From the NCBI GenBank assembly GCA_023266955.1, contig JAHFOH010000003.1, forward strand, positions 16,133 through 27,852: a DNA stretch of 11,720 nt, written 5' to 3'. The position numbers and the translations under genes were made by a program. Source of the stretch: Nitrososphaerota archaeon. GTDB lineage: Archaea > Thermoproteota > Nitrososphaeria > Nitrososphaerales > JAHFOH01. Of this stretch, positions 1-5,873 are shown one piece after another. The number at the start of each line of letters is the position of its first letter. The first letter of the stretch is position 1. The notes beneath the pieces are model-generated. The model ran no database searches, had not been told where the DNA came from, and saw only the letters and a program-made list of their open reading frames with translations.

Positions 1-150
1 TGCCACGGACATTTGCCGCCCAGAGGAAAAAGACTTGATGTGGGGATTGACAATCATCCCGACTATCAGGTATTCTCCTACGCCGAAATTGCAGCCCTCA
101 TGGCGAGACAGAAAGTCGCCATCGTTGACCATCATGGGAGAGAAAGATGA
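1..150 (+). CDS. calcineurin-like phosphoesterase, C-terminal end (partial)
   Basis: The reading frame is open from base 1 and ends in TGA at 148-150, giving the last 49 residues of a gene that starts outside the window. It begins CHGHLPP and continues with RLDVGID and a closing FSYAEIAALM. In calcineurin-like metallophosphoesterases the last metal-binding motif is GHxH. It is often followed by G-x-L-P, then a D-V-G-[IV]-D strand and an [YF]-S-x-x-E-[IV] helix. The fragment fits that ending, with the first two residues of the motif (GH) just upstream of the window. The family uses two metal ions to hydrolyse phosphomono- or diesters; phage copies are common but their substrates are mostly unknown. 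The stop overlaps the next start (ATGA at 147-150), so the two are probably translationally coupled. The family call rests on a short C-terminal fragment. Confidence 0.65.
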   Translation, partial: CHGHLPPRGKRLDVGIDNHPDYQVFSYAEIAALMARQKVAIVDHHGRER

Positions 151-380
151 AACCCAATATGTTCGTAAACCCGGTGAACACGACTGATGAGAAAATCATC
201 GTCGGAACACTCATGGAACACAATGATCCGCCGTCTCTGATCGTCCAAGTGACGGACGTTGACGGGCAACCCGGCGCCTTCACAGGTACGCAACTCGACA
301 ACGGATTCCACATGGACGACTGGGACTATGACAAGTTCCACATCTTCCGTGGCGAGATCACGCTTTCACAGGGGTTCTGA
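147..380 (+). CDS. hypothetical small protein, 77 aa
   Basis: ATG at 147 overlaps the upstream stop and is preceded by GGGAGA about 5 bases upstream, a good ribosome site. The protein is acidic and rich in Asp and aromatic residues in its second half (DDWDYDKFHIFRGE). It looks like a small all-beta phage protein, but I do not recognise the family. There is no signal peptide, membrane segment or cysteine. It ends in TGATG with the next gene, so it belongs to the same polycistronic message. Confidence 0.8.
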   Translation: MKPNMFVNPVNTTDEKIIVGTLMEHNDPPSLIVQVTDVDGQPGAFTGTQLDNGFHMDDWDYDKFHIFRGEITLSQGF

Positions 381-565
381 TGGATCTGGAAAGAGTCGAA
401 AAGCTGATCGATGAGTTCGGCGACGACATGCTGCGTTGTGGTGATGTCGAGTACGGATATCTGCACCGGATTCGTGGCGCCTTGCACGAATATGCAGAAG
501 CAATGCGAAAGATCGGCCCCGGCACACCAAGAGCCGGTTACCAAGAGAAAGAACTGAAAGCTTAA
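380..565 (+). CDS. hypothetical small helical protein, 61 aa
   Basis: The start shares one base with the upstream stop (TGATG, 378-382), with AGGGG about 6 bases upstream. The first 45 residues alternate charged and hydrophobic residues as an amphipathic helical hairpin would (ERVEKLIDEFGDDML, then HRIRGALHEYAEAMRKI). The tail is polar. I recognise no family. It lies between an unknown gene and a membrane-protein gene in the coupled plus-strand run. Confidence 0.75.
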   Translation: MDLERVEKLIDEFGDDMLRCGDVEYGYLHRIRGALHEYAEAMRKIGPGTPRAGYQEKELKA

Positions 566-575
566 CGGAGGGTCT

Positions 576-1163
576 ATGGAATATCTGATTTGGCTGGTGC
601 TAGGTGCGCTGATCGTTGGCGTTATCTGGTGGAAAAACCGCGAAGGCGGGATGTCCGAGGAAGACAAAAATTTGCAAGACGCTCTGCTGGGTGCTCGTGC
701 CAATACGTTCCTCGGTGATGTCACTGGCAAAGAAAAACCCGTGGCGCCAGCAACGCGAACCGTTCGTAACGACATTCGTCCGTCATCACCACCTCCTGCA
801 CCACCAATGCGTACCACTAGTGGCAAACCCGGCCCAACTCCGCCGACTCGTCCAGTGCCGCCTCCGGTGATGACTTTTCGTAATGAAAAGCGAGTGGTGG
901 AGCAAGCTAATACTACATCCACGGGTGGTATCGGTCTCACGGATGTTGTTCTTGGTGCTCTTGTATTGGATGCTCTAAGTGATGATAAGCCAAAGGCTGC
1001 TGAATGGGTTGATACAACCCCTTCTACGGTGATTCCTGAGCCAGAGCGCTATATGCCTGACCCAACGCCGAGCACTACTAGTTGGGATAGTCCAAGCAGC
1101 AGCGATAACGATAGCAGCACAAGCTGGTCGTCTAGTGACACCACCAGCTCAAGCGATTGGTAA
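576..1163 (+). CDS. membrane-anchored protein with Pro-rich linker and Ser-rich tail, 195 aa
   Basis: ATG at 576 follows CGGAGGG at ideal spacing. Residues 2-19 form a strong transmembrane segment (YLIWLVLGALIVGVIWW), followed by basic residues. Residues about 70-100 are a Pro-rich low-complexity linker. A second hydrophobic, Gly-containing stretch (GGIGLTDVVLGALVLDAL) lies at about 116-133. The last 35 residues are almost all Ser, Thr, Asp and Trp, ending SSSDW. The overall plan is an inner-membrane anchor, a flexible spacer, a second short hydrophobic element and a disordered tail. The linker and tail use more A/T-ending codons than the neighbours. I do not know the family. An envelope-associated role is inferred from the membrane segment only. 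The stop overlaps the next ATG (TAATG). Confidence 0.85.
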   Translation: MEYLIWLVLGALIVGVIWWKNREGGMSEEDKNLQDALLGARANTFLGDVTGKEKPVAPATRTVRNDIRPSSPPPAPPMRTTSGKPGPTPPTRPVPPPVMTFRNEKRVVEQANTTSTGGIGLTDVVLGALVLDALSDDKPKAAEWVDTTPSTVIPEPERYMPDPTPSTTSWDSPSSSDNDSSTSWSSSDTTSSSDW

Positions 1164-1354
1164 TGCTGTCTCTGAATCCGGGCCACGATTGTGGCCCCAT
1201 CTTGGTTGAAATCGAGCACCGAAGCAACGGGAAAAAGGCTGTGATGTTCGAGCAAGACAACGAATGCAACAAAGGCGACGTGGTGAGCATGGACTTCGAT
1301 GAGATCGACGCTCTGATTGCCTACCTGACCGAACAGAAGGAACGATTCAAATGA
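1163..1354 (+). CDS. hypothetical small protein, 63 aa
   Basis: I chose ATG 1163 because it shares its first base with the upstream stop (TAATG, 1161-1165), the usual coupling in this run. An in-frame TTG at 1157 is the only alternative and has no better ribosome site. The protein has a beta-rich first half (PILVEIEHRSNGKKAVMFEQ) and a C-terminal helix (DFDEIDALIAYLTEQKERF), a layout common in small phage proteins. It overlaps the macro-domain gene by ATGA, so it is probably co-translated with it. Confidence 0.8.
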   Translation: MLSLNPGHDCGPILVEIEHRSNGKKAVMFEQDNECNKGDVVSMDFDEIDALIAYLTEQKERFK

Positions 1355-1824
1355 TTGAATACAAAACAGGAGACTTGTTCGAAGCGTTCCGCTCGGGCGA
1401 GATCGAAGCGTTGGGCCATCAGGCCAACTGCTTCTGCAAGATGGGCAGTGGTTTCGCCAAACAGTTGGTAGAGCTGTACCCAGAGGCACAAGAGGCCGAT
1501 ATGCAAACCATCCCCGGCGATGAAACCAAACTGGGCACATTGACGTGGGTATTTGTGGAAGTGCATGGTCACGCCCCCGGCGCCATCTTCAACCTCTATG
1601 GCCAGTACAACTACGGGCGTGAACCCGGTGTGGTATACACCGACATCGAAGCGCTTGACAGTGCCCTGTATTCTATGCGACAGTGTGTCAACGCTATCGG
1701 GATCGAGCACATCGGCTTTCCAAAGCTGGGCGCTGGATTGGGTGGCGGAGACTGGGTTGTGATTGAAGCACTGATTGAAGAGCACTTCGGCGACCTCGCC
1801 GTAACGATCTTCGAAAAGGATTGA
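1351..1824 (+). CDS. macro-domain protein (ADP-ribose binding/hydrolysis), 157 aa
   Basis: The whole protein is one macro domain. The N-terminal strand is followed by GHQANCFCKMGSGFAKQ (22-38), the ligand-binding Asn26 and Gly-rich loop; then YPEA (43-46) and NLYGQ (81-85); and the second phosphate-binding loop PKLGAGLGGGDW (124-135). Length and motif order resemble the Poa1p/TARG1/DarG-like branch, which includes ADP-ribose-1''-phosphate phosphatases and enzymes that remove ADP-ribose from DNA or protein. The FKKKF-type segment that I recall carrying the catalytic lysine in TARG1 reads LVELYP here, with Lys37 nearby, so the reaction cannot be read off; Poa1p-like activity or pure binding are options. 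The gene is ATGA-coupled to its upstream neighbour, with AGGAA upstream. It lies 4.3 kb from a NADAR gene in the same orientation, which suggests a shared ADP-ribose-directed role (inference). Confidence 0.9.
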   Translation: MIEYKTGDLFEAFRSGEIEALGHQANCFCKMGSGFAKQLVELYPEAQEADMQTIPGDETKLGTLTWVFVEVHGHAPGAIFNLYGQYNYGREPGVVYTDIEALDSALYSMRQCVNAIGIEHIGFPKLGAGLGGGDWVVIEALIEEHFGDLAVTIFEKD

Positions 1825-1827
1825 CAG

Positions 1828-2010
1828 ATGTACCTCAAGGCTGTAGAGTATCCAACCAAGGGGAGTAACCACTTCCTAGCTCCGGGATGTGAAGCTTTCG
1901 AGATGTACTGGGAGTGGAAACGAACCGGTCAAAGTAAATACAAGCAACGTCTGGATCAGATTCTCGTCGAGACTGACAAAGCGTGGCGTAAACTGGAGGG
2001 TAGACCATGA
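1828..2010 (+). CDS. hypothetical small protein, 60 aa, weakly NADAR-like segment
   Basis: ATG 1828 lies three bases after the macro-domain stop, with AAGGA about 7 bases upstream. The protein is basic and aromatic. Its middle (CEAFEMYWEWKRTG) resembles a segment of the NADAR-family protein further along (CIEAFWYWRKTG), which corresponds to the conserved S-x-E-x-[FY] helix of that family. The rest is too short to hold a NADAR fold, so it may be a relic, a shared helix or coincidence. It is ATGA-coupled to the next gene (2007-2010). Confidence 0.75.
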   Translation: MYLKAVEYPTKGSNHFLAPGCEAFEMYWEWKRTGQSKYKQRLDQILVETDKAWRKLEGRP

Positions 2011-2147
2011 GCGAACAAGTTGAGTGGACTGGCGGTGATCCTGATCTGATGGCCGACATGGGCGTTATCGGTGATCCGATTCCCAACGGTGAAGACCGCT
2101 ACGGCGATACCGAACCTGATGAGCAAGTCGAGGACGAATGGGCGTGA
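2007..2147 (+). CDS. hypothetical acidic peptide, 46 aa
   Basis: This short gene starts at an ATGA overlap and has a near-perfect ribosome site (GGAGGG, about 8 bases upstream), stronger than most in the run. The product is very acidic (14 Asp or Glu among 46 residues) with one Arg and no Lys, and ends EDEWA. It has no predicted fold or membrane segment. Strongly acidic phage peptides sometimes act as DNA mimics, but nothing specific supports that here. It overlaps the next gene by 10 bp. Confidence 0.7.
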   Translation: MSEQVEWTGGDPDLMADMGVIGDPIPNGEDRYGDTEPDEQVEDEWA

Positions 2148-2341
2148 GAGCGCCCGTTTCTAACCCCGAACGGGACATCGTGAAATGTGAGGGCACAGGT
2201 TGTGCCCGTCGCGAAACGTGTGACCTGTACACGCACCTGGCAAGGGATAAGTGGCAAGCATGGTTATTCATGCCTGTCGCTGTTCCTGACCCGGATAAAT
2301 GCCGTTTCTTCCGGCCAACCCCGGAAAAGGAGAATGAATGA
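2138..2341 (+). CDS. small Cys-rich protein, putative zinc-binding, 67 aa
   Basis: ATG 2138 lies inside the end of the preceding gene, with GAGGAC just upstream. Cysteines sit at 17, 22, 28 and 55 in the pattern C-x4-C-x5-C ... C-R-F-F. This matches a general type of small phage and prophage protein with a clustered C-x4-C-x5-C and a terminal C-x-x-[FY]. Four cysteines could hold one zinc ion; that is inference. The stop overlaps the start of the MazG-like gene (ATGA). Confidence 0.8.
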   Translation: MGVRAPVSNPERDIVKCEGTGCARRETCDLYTHLARDKWQAWLFMPVAVPDPDKCRFFRPTPEKENE

Positions 2342-2718
2342 GTTACGAAAAACCTGTCGATGACTACGATACGATCTTGCAGGCAGCGTCTGCACGTATC
2401 AACATCGGGGCAGAAGTGCTCGAAGAGTGCGACCGCCAAGTAGAAAAATGGGGCCTGCAACGCCGCCCCGGCTACACGTTCATGGATGCACTGGATCATT
2501 CGGAACGCTTCGAGCGTCCGGTGACCACTGACGATGCCAAAGCCATCTGCGATTTCAAAATCGACGACGGCACTTGCGGTTGGATTGACATCCTGCTGGA
2601 AGAGTTCATGGAAGCACGCGATGAAGCCAAAGCAGGTAGACGTGATGCCCTGCGTACTGAGCTGATTCAAGTGGCTGCTGTGGTGGTGTCAGCAATCCAA
2701 GACTTGGACAGAATCTGA
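2338..2718 (+). CDS. MazG-like nucleotide pyrophosphohydrolase family protein, 126 aa
   Basis: The start has AAGGAG upstream and overlaps the previous stop. Features of the all-alpha NTP pyrophosphatase (MazG-like) superfamily are visible: R-Q-x-E-K-W-G at 33-39, then the metal-site helix WIDILLEEFMEA (82-93; Glu88, Glu89, Glu92), and LRTELIQVAAVVVSAI (105-120; Glu108). The canonical second motif is E-x-x-D; here it is E-x-x-Q, as in many phage and prophage relatives of this R-Q-x-E-K-W-G type, so catalytic competence is uncertain. Such proteins hydrolyse (d)NTPs or (p)ppGpp-like nucleotides to monophosphates and pyrophosphate. Phage versions are thought to clean nucleotide pools or blunt the stringent response. 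Length is normal for the group. TGATG couples it to the next gene. Confidence 0.8.
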   Translation: MSYEKPVDDYDTILQAASARINIGAEVLEECDRQVEKWGLQRRPGYTFMDALDHSERFERPVTTDDAKAICDFKIDDGTCGWIDILLEEFMEARDEAKAGRRDALRTELIQVAAVVVSAIQDLDRI

Positions 2719-3017
2719 TGCCTGAGCCAAACCCAATCTACGCCATCCGGCTGCAAGCCAAAGTGGTGTCGCTGAACAACTCGTACACTGCTGCTGTATA
2801 TCAGGAAGTGATCGACGTTCAGAACAGCGCTCAGGCCAAAGCTTACGCCAAGGATTTGGACATCGGCAAGGACACCCACAGCGCTGTGCTGGAGTATTAC
2901 GTGACTCTGCAAGGTACTGGGTTGCCCGGCGATATCGCGAAATACTCAGCCAACGTGTTCATGATCCAAGTGGAACCGCGTCTGGTATTGCAAAATGCTG
3001 ACGACGGCGGAGCTTAA
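2718..3017 (+). CDS. hypothetical protein, 99 aa
   Basis: The start shares a base with the preceding stop (TGATG). Residues 7-35 look like beta strands (YAIRLQAKVVSLNNSYTAAV), followed by a helix and another strand pair. No cysteine, signal or membrane segment is seen. I do not recognise it. Its last 23 bases overlap the next gene in another frame, which is a longer overlap than elsewhere in the run apart from the HNH gene. Confidence 0.75.
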   Translation: MPEPNPIYAIRLQAKVVSLNNSYTAAVYQEVIDVQNSAQAKAYAKDLDIGKDTHSAVLEYYVTLQGTGLPGDIAKYSANVFMIQVEPRLVLQNADDGGA

Positions 3018-3495
3018 CGCTCTCGACGCAAAGATCGCACAGAGTGCTGACAGGATCATTGGCCGGGTAACTCGGCGTCTTGTCAAACCGCGTGCCCCGA
3101 ATGCCACAGGGCCTAAGCCTGTGGTCATTCAAAACTGCATTCAGCCTGAAATGTTGGATGTCTTGCATGCCGGGGAGGACAATTGGCCGCTATGGGTTGA
3201 TGACGTTCTCTCCGGCGTTGCTCGTTTGGACTGGTATCGCCCTAACGAGCGGAGTATCCCTCTGTCAGCAAAGAACATCTTGCGGTGTTTTGCCTACCTC
3301 GACGTCATTGACGTGTACAGTGTGTCCCATCTTCTGCATCTGGGAAAGCGTCAAGCCACCTACTATTTCAAAGCCTGTCAGCTCGTGCATGAAAAATTGA
3401 TTGACGGCTTCTGCAATGATGCAGTAAGATCACTTCACTACCCCGAGGTGTTCGTTTACCCACGGGAAATTAATGAATCTGATCTCGGAGACTGA
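2995..3495 (+). CDS. hypothetical protein with possible helix-turn-helix, 166 aa
   Basis: ATG 2995 is the first start in the frame; its ribosome site is weak, so it is probably translated by coupling to the upstream gene it overlaps. The N-terminal 35 residues are basic and helical. Residues 90-139 (SAKNILRCFAYLDVIDVYSV, then SHLLHLGKRQATYYFKACQL, then a helix) read like a helix-turn-helix: a helix, a short turn at LHLGKRQ and a putative recognition helix. Phage proteins of this kind often bind DNA, but I cannot name a family. The remainder is charged. A search with a profile method would be needed to place it. Confidence 0.75.
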   Translation: MLTTAELNALDAKIAQSADRIIGRVTRRLVKPRAPNATGPKPVVIQNCIQPEMLDVLHAGEDNWPLWVDDVLSGVARLDWYRPNERSIPLSAKNILRCFAYLDVIDVYSVSHLLHLGKRQATYYFKACQLVHEKLIDGFCNDAVRSLHYPEVFVYPREINESDLGD

Positions 3496-3496
3496 C

Positions 3497-4078
3497 ATGA
3501 AATTTTTGAAACTGCTCGGACGGCTCTTCTCGAAAGACGAAGACGTGGTGTCTGAAAAGATCGCCCGCGTAGCCACAGACCCGCGAGTGTCTGAGCCTGT
3601 GTTCATGATGATTCGTTCGATGAAGAAACGTCCTCAAGACTGGCGAGTCCAGTTTGAGACCCAGAGAACATACGCCGAAGTTCAGAGAGCACGTCACGGC
3701 ATCTACGTGGGGAATAGTGTCAAGGTTCACATCACTGACCGAGGCGTTGGCGAATGCTATGAGGCCACATTGTTTGTGGACTCCTGCACGATACAAGATC
3801 TGATGCATGCTCAGGCTCTGAAAAGATTGCTCGATACACCTAGCATCGAAATGATGTGCTGTGCTACAGTATCTGGTATGCCGAGTTGGTTGAACCCACG
3901 AGAATTGACCGAACTGCATTTCGCTCTGACCAAGCTCATGACTGCACGTGTTGAGCGTGTACGCGCTCGCACTAATCGGGAGAATAACCGGTCTCAGGAA
4001 ATCCAGAAAGCCAAGCAACTACGGAATCAAGCGGCTGAGCGTCAACGACTGATCAACTTGTATGGAGCACACCAATGA
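3497..4078 (+). CDS. hypothetical protein with basic coiled C-terminus, 193 aa
   Basis: I prefer ATG 3497 (CGGAG 6-10 bases upstream, one base after the previous stop) over the in-frame ATG at 3473, which lies inside the previous gene with a weaker site. The N-terminus is MKFLKLLGRLFSK, an amphipathic or weakly hydrophobic helix. The centre mixes strands and helices and contains a Cys pair (MMCC). The last 45 residues are a highly basic helix rich in Arg, Gln, Asn and Glu (RVERVRARTNRENN through RNQAAERQRL), likely a coiled coil or nucleic-acid-binding tail. No family recognised. ATGA overlap with the next gene. Confidence 0.8.
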   Translation: MKFLKLLGRLFSKDEDVVSEKIARVATDPRVSEPVFMMIRSMKKRPQDWRVQFETQRTYAEVQRARHGIYVGNSVKVHITDRGVGECYEATLFVDSCTIQDLMHAQALKRLLDTPSIEMMCCATVSGMPSWLNPRELTELHFALTKLMTARVERVRARTNRENNRSQEIQKAKQLRNQAAERQRLINLYGAHQ

Positions 4079-4251
4079 ACAACACACGAGTGGTAATGGA
4101 AGCACAACAGTTTGTTCGAGATATGCGGGCTACCGGCGAATGCCGCACCGTAACCACTCGTTATACTGATCAGGGCATGATTGTGACGATTGTGCTCGCC
4201 GAAGAAGGCACCAAGCCCGAATCTTACATGTTCGAATGGGAGGATGCATGA
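4075..4251 (+). CDS. hypothetical small protein, 58 aa
   Basis: An ATGA overlap on both sides frames this gene. It has an N-terminal helix (VVMEAQQFVRDMRATG) followed by two strands (RTVTTRYTDQG, MIVTIVLAEEG) and an acidic end (FEWEDA), as in many small alpha/beta phage proteins. No recognised family. The spacing and coupling are the main support that it is real. Confidence 0.75.
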   Translation: MNNTRVVMEAQQFVRDMRATGECRTVTTRYTDQGMIVTIVLAEEGTKPESYMFEWEDA

Positions 4252-4388
4252 CGTACAGAGAGCAAATCGACAAGGCTCTCGCCACTTTCAATGCATGGCC
4301 GAAGGATCAGCAGGATGAATACCTGCGGATGCTGGATGACCTGAAGAAAAAACTGGTAGAGAGCCAGAAGCGACGGGACGATGACTGA
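4248..4388 (+). CDS. hypothetical helical peptide, 46 aa
   Basis: Starts at an ATGA overlap and ends 8 bp inside the HNH endonuclease gene. The product is almost entirely predicted helix and highly charged (MTYREQIDKALATFNAWPKD, then LRMLDDLKKKLVESQKRRDDD), so it may form a short coiled coil. No family recognised. Confidence 0.7.
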   Translation: MTYREQIDKALATFNAWPKDQQDEYLRMLDDLKKKLVESQKRRDDD

Positions 4389-4911
4389 ACGCTGGAAGAG
4401 AATCGCCGGGTATGCCTATTCCGTCAGCTCACTGGGAAACGTTCGCAACGATAAAACAGGCAAGCTGCTGTCACAGGGTAGAGACAAGGACGGGTATCCA
4501 CGCGTAGTGCTCTACAACGGCACGAACAAGTGGTACGTTCGTGTCCACAAGCTCGTAATGACAGCGTTTAAGCCGCGTAAGGACGAAAGCCTAGTGCTGA
4601 TCGATCATCGCGACAGAGATCGCTCAAACAACGCTGTACGCAACCTCAGATGGGCAACTCACCCCACCAACTGTGCCAACAAAGTGTGTAATCGCACCGT
4701 GAGACACAATGGTCGCCGTGTTCCGTTGCTTTCGGTGTGGAAAAACGCTGATACTGACGTTCCGTACAGGAAATTCTACAACAGGGTTGCCGTGTTGGGC
4801 TGGCCCGTGGAGAGGGCATTGTATGAACAGCAGACAAGCATGGATCGAGGAACAAAGAGCAATCGAGGAACGCATCAAGGAAGAACAACGCAGGCAACGA
4901 TCACGGGATAA
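4381..4911 (+). CDS. HNH homing endonuclease with NUMOD4-type N-terminus, 176 aa
   Basis: The N-terminus WKRIAGYAYSVSSLGNVRN (5-23) is a NUMOD4 motif. It leads into the HNH nuclease core: VHKLVMTAF (55-63), the catalytic D-H pair at 75-76 (LIDHRDRDRSNN), NLRWATHPTNCAN (88-100). Residues about 125-147 (DVPYRKFYNRVAVLGWPVERAL) resemble the short C-terminal DNA-recognition motif found in such enzymes. Proteins of this type cut one or both strands of intron- or gene-free target sites and spread as free-standing selfish genes in phages. The gene has a poor ribosome site. Its 3' end runs 89 bp into the next gene in another frame, so its last ~30 residues (Thr, Arg, Gly-rich, no fold) are read from that gene's DNA. 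This looks like insertion between two pre-existing genes. Confidence 0.9.
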   Translation: MTERWKRIAGYAYSVSSLGNVRNDKTGKLLSQGRDKDGYPRVVLYNGTNKWYVRVHKLVMTAFKPRKDESLVLIDHRDRDRSNNAVRNLRWATHPTNCANKVCNRTVRHNGRRVPLLSVWKNADTDVPYRKFYNRVAVLGWPVERALYEQQTSMDRGTKSNRGTHQGRTTQATITG

Positions 4912-5071
4912 ATTTGCTAAGAACCCAGAACAGCTTGAACTGGGCTTGCCTATTCCTCGTGAATACGAGATCGAACGTGCCTACTACGCTCTGGTTGAGG
5001 AATGCCGCAACCTGCCGGGATGGCGTAACTCGGATCATTACAAGACAGCAGCACGTCTGGGAGCACTATAG
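4823..5071 (+). CDS. hypothetical charged coiled-coil protein, 82 aa
   Basis: The frame is open far upstream, but the likely start is ATG 4823, with GGAGAGGG upstream inside the HNH gene; from there the protein composition is normal. Residues 5-32 are a highly charged helix rich in Glu, Arg and Gln (QAWIEEQRAIEERIKEEQRR), probably a coiled coil, followed by LELGLPIPREYEIERAYYAL and a short end. I do not recognise the family. Its first 89 bp are shared with the endonuclease gene. Confidence 0.75.
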   Translation: MNSRQAWIEEQRAIEERIKEEQRRQRSRDKFAKNPEQLELGLPIPREYEIERAYYALVEECRNLPGWRNSDHYKTAARLGAL

Positions 5072-5085
5072 CCGACAGATGGTCA

Positions 5086-5114
5086 TTGACACGTCTCAAG
5101 GTTGGAGATATGCT
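5086..5114 (+). promoter_or_regulatory. sigma70-type promoter
   Basis: A perfect -35 TTGACA (5086-5091), a 17-bp spacer and -10 TATGCT (5109-5114, 4 of 6) point to a start near 5121, giving a leader of about 26 bases before the secreted-protein gene at 5147. It is the best sigma70 match on the plus strand of the window and lies just after the end of the preceding gene. Confidence 0.65.
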
Positions 5115-5146
5115 CTGTCTTACATAAACCCACAAGGAGATTTTCC

Positions 5147-5488
5147 ATGAACACCAAACGTTTCATCCTCGCTGCTGCTCTCATCGGTGCGTCCGCCATG
5201 GCCAGTGCTGATTGCACTGATGTGGTACATAAGCACACCATGGCTCCTGTCAGCGAGATGAAGTCGCTGGGCGTGGACGATCAGGGCATCACCACCATCG
5301 TTCGTACCAAGAAAAACGACTCAATCTGGGCCACGGTACAGCAACGTGATGGCGAAAGCCCATCAACCGTCTTCCAATGCAACGGTAAGGGCGAGTATCG
5401 CCAGTACCTCACCACGCTCACCCCGGCTAGCTGGAGCGAGTGGCGTAACGGCACGGAGTGGAACGCCGTGTATTGGATGACCTTCTAA
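5147..5488 (+). CDS. secreted (periplasmic) small protein with Sec signal peptide, 113 aa
   Basis: ATG 5147 follows AAGGAG at good spacing; an in-frame GTG/ATG-type extension upstream lies in the promoter region and would spoil the signal peptide. Residues 1-21 form a classic Sec signal: MNTKR, a hydrophobic core (FILAAALIGA) and an A-S-A cleavage site before DC. The mature part is 92 residues with two cysteines (23 and 78), which could form a disulphide in the periplasm, and a Trp-rich end (SWSEWRNGTEWNAVYW). No family recognised. Exported phage proteins of this size often block superinfection or alter the envelope, but this is inference. It has its own promoter and leads a three-gene unit with a membrane peptide and a Cys-rich protein, like a moron cassette. 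Confidence 0.85.
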   Translation: MNTKRFILAAALIGASAMASADCTDVVHKHTMAPVSEMKSLGVDDQGITTIVRTKKNDSIWATVQQRDGESPSTVFQCNGKGEYRQYLTTLTPASWSEWRNGTEWNAVYWMTF

Positions 5489-5498
5489 GGAGTATGCG

Positions 5499-5597
5499 AT
5501 GATTTTCTTCGCTGGTATCGTAGTAGGGGCCATTCTGATGTTTGGCTACATGTGTAAATACGGGCAACCGTGGATCGATGAGGGTAAAGATGATTAG
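5499..5597 (+). CDS. single-span membrane peptide, 32 aa
   Basis: AAGGAG lies 10-11 bases upstream of ATG 5499, directly after the secreted protein's stop. Residues 1-18 are hydrophobic (MIFFAGIVVGAILMFGYM), followed by CKYGQPWIDEGKDD, so it is a small membrane protein with an acidic tail. It overlaps the next gene by 8 bp. Position right behind a secreted protein suggests an envelope role; no family is recognised. Confidence 0.7.
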   Translation: MIFFAGIVVGAILMFGYMCKYGQPWIDEGKDD

Positions 5598-5721
5598 ACG
5601 AGCAATTTGCTTCGTTCTGGGCCACTCTTGGATTATTTCCAAGCGAGTGGATACCAACCAAGGCTACAGCTACTACCAATACACGTGTTCGTGTTGCGGA
5701 TCACGCAAGGAAGAGCTGTAG
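5590..5721 (+). CDS. small Cys-rich zinc-ribbon-like phage protein, 43 aa
   Basis: ATG 5590 overlaps the membrane-peptide gene and has GAGGG upstream. The layout IC-x4-H-x-W (Cys7, His12) followed by a Tyr-rich stretch and Y-T-C-S-C-C-G (Cys33, 35, 36) is that of short phage and prophage proteins of the 'C...GHxW...CxxCG' kind (DUF1660-like), where Cys and His could bind one zinc. It closes the unit that starts at the 5086 promoter. Confidence 0.75.
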   Translation: MIRRAICFVLGHSWIISKRVDTNQGYSYYQYTCSCCGSRKEEL

Positions 5722-5725
5722 ACAT

Positions 5726-5751
5726 GAAAAAGCCCCGCTAATGCGGGGCTT
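5726..5751 (-). terminator. intrinsic terminator, best on the minus strand
   Basis: The hairpin AAGCCCCGC-TAAT-GCGGGGCTT (5730-5751) has a 9-bp stem. Read on the minus strand it is followed by TTTTTC, a proper U-tract; on the plus strand it is followed only by GGTCATTATT. It therefore looks designed to stop a leftward transcript, and may also stop the plus-strand unit less efficiently. Confidence 0.75.
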
Positions 5752-5759
5752 GGTCATTA

Positions 5760-5834
5760 TTATACTACAAACGCTTCGGCGCGTACACCCACATTCACAG
5801 GGTAAGCTGTGAGTGGGTCAGAGACATAGAACAT
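5760..5834 (-). CDS. possible minus-strand microprotein, 24 aa, or sRNA
   Basis: A short minus-strand frame (ATG at 5834, TAA at 5762-5760) reads MFYVSDPLTAYPVNVGVRAE and then AFVV, a protein-like mix ending just before the minus-strand terminator. The same frame is open upstream for 14 more codons that are also protein-like (GSIFVAVYEE) but has no ATG, GTG or TTG start, so this could be the eroded end of an older gene. A weak GAGGAA abuts the ATG. An alternative 15-codon frame (ATG at 5843) overlaps it. Flanked by a minus-strand promoter-like element and terminator, the locus is better called a small transcript with unproven coding capacity. Confidence 0.35.
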   Translation of the reverse strand: MFYVSDPLTAYPVNVGVRAEAFVV

Positions 5835-5873
5835 TTCCTCATAAACGGCGACGAAAATACTGCCGTGTGGCTT

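Noticed and set aside
326..940. 204-aa minus-strand frame opposite the membrane-protein gene
   Set aside because: It is the mirror of well-supported coupled plus-strand genes and has no ribosome site or recognisable domains.
1321..1872. 183-aa minus-strand frame opposite the macro-domain gene
   Set aside because: Antisense to a clear macro domain; His- and Phe-rich shadow sequence.
5079..5150. 23-codon plus-strand frame ending in ATGA before the secreted protein
   Set aside because: It overlaps the TTGACA-17-TATGCT promoter and begins upstream of its start point; no ribosome site.
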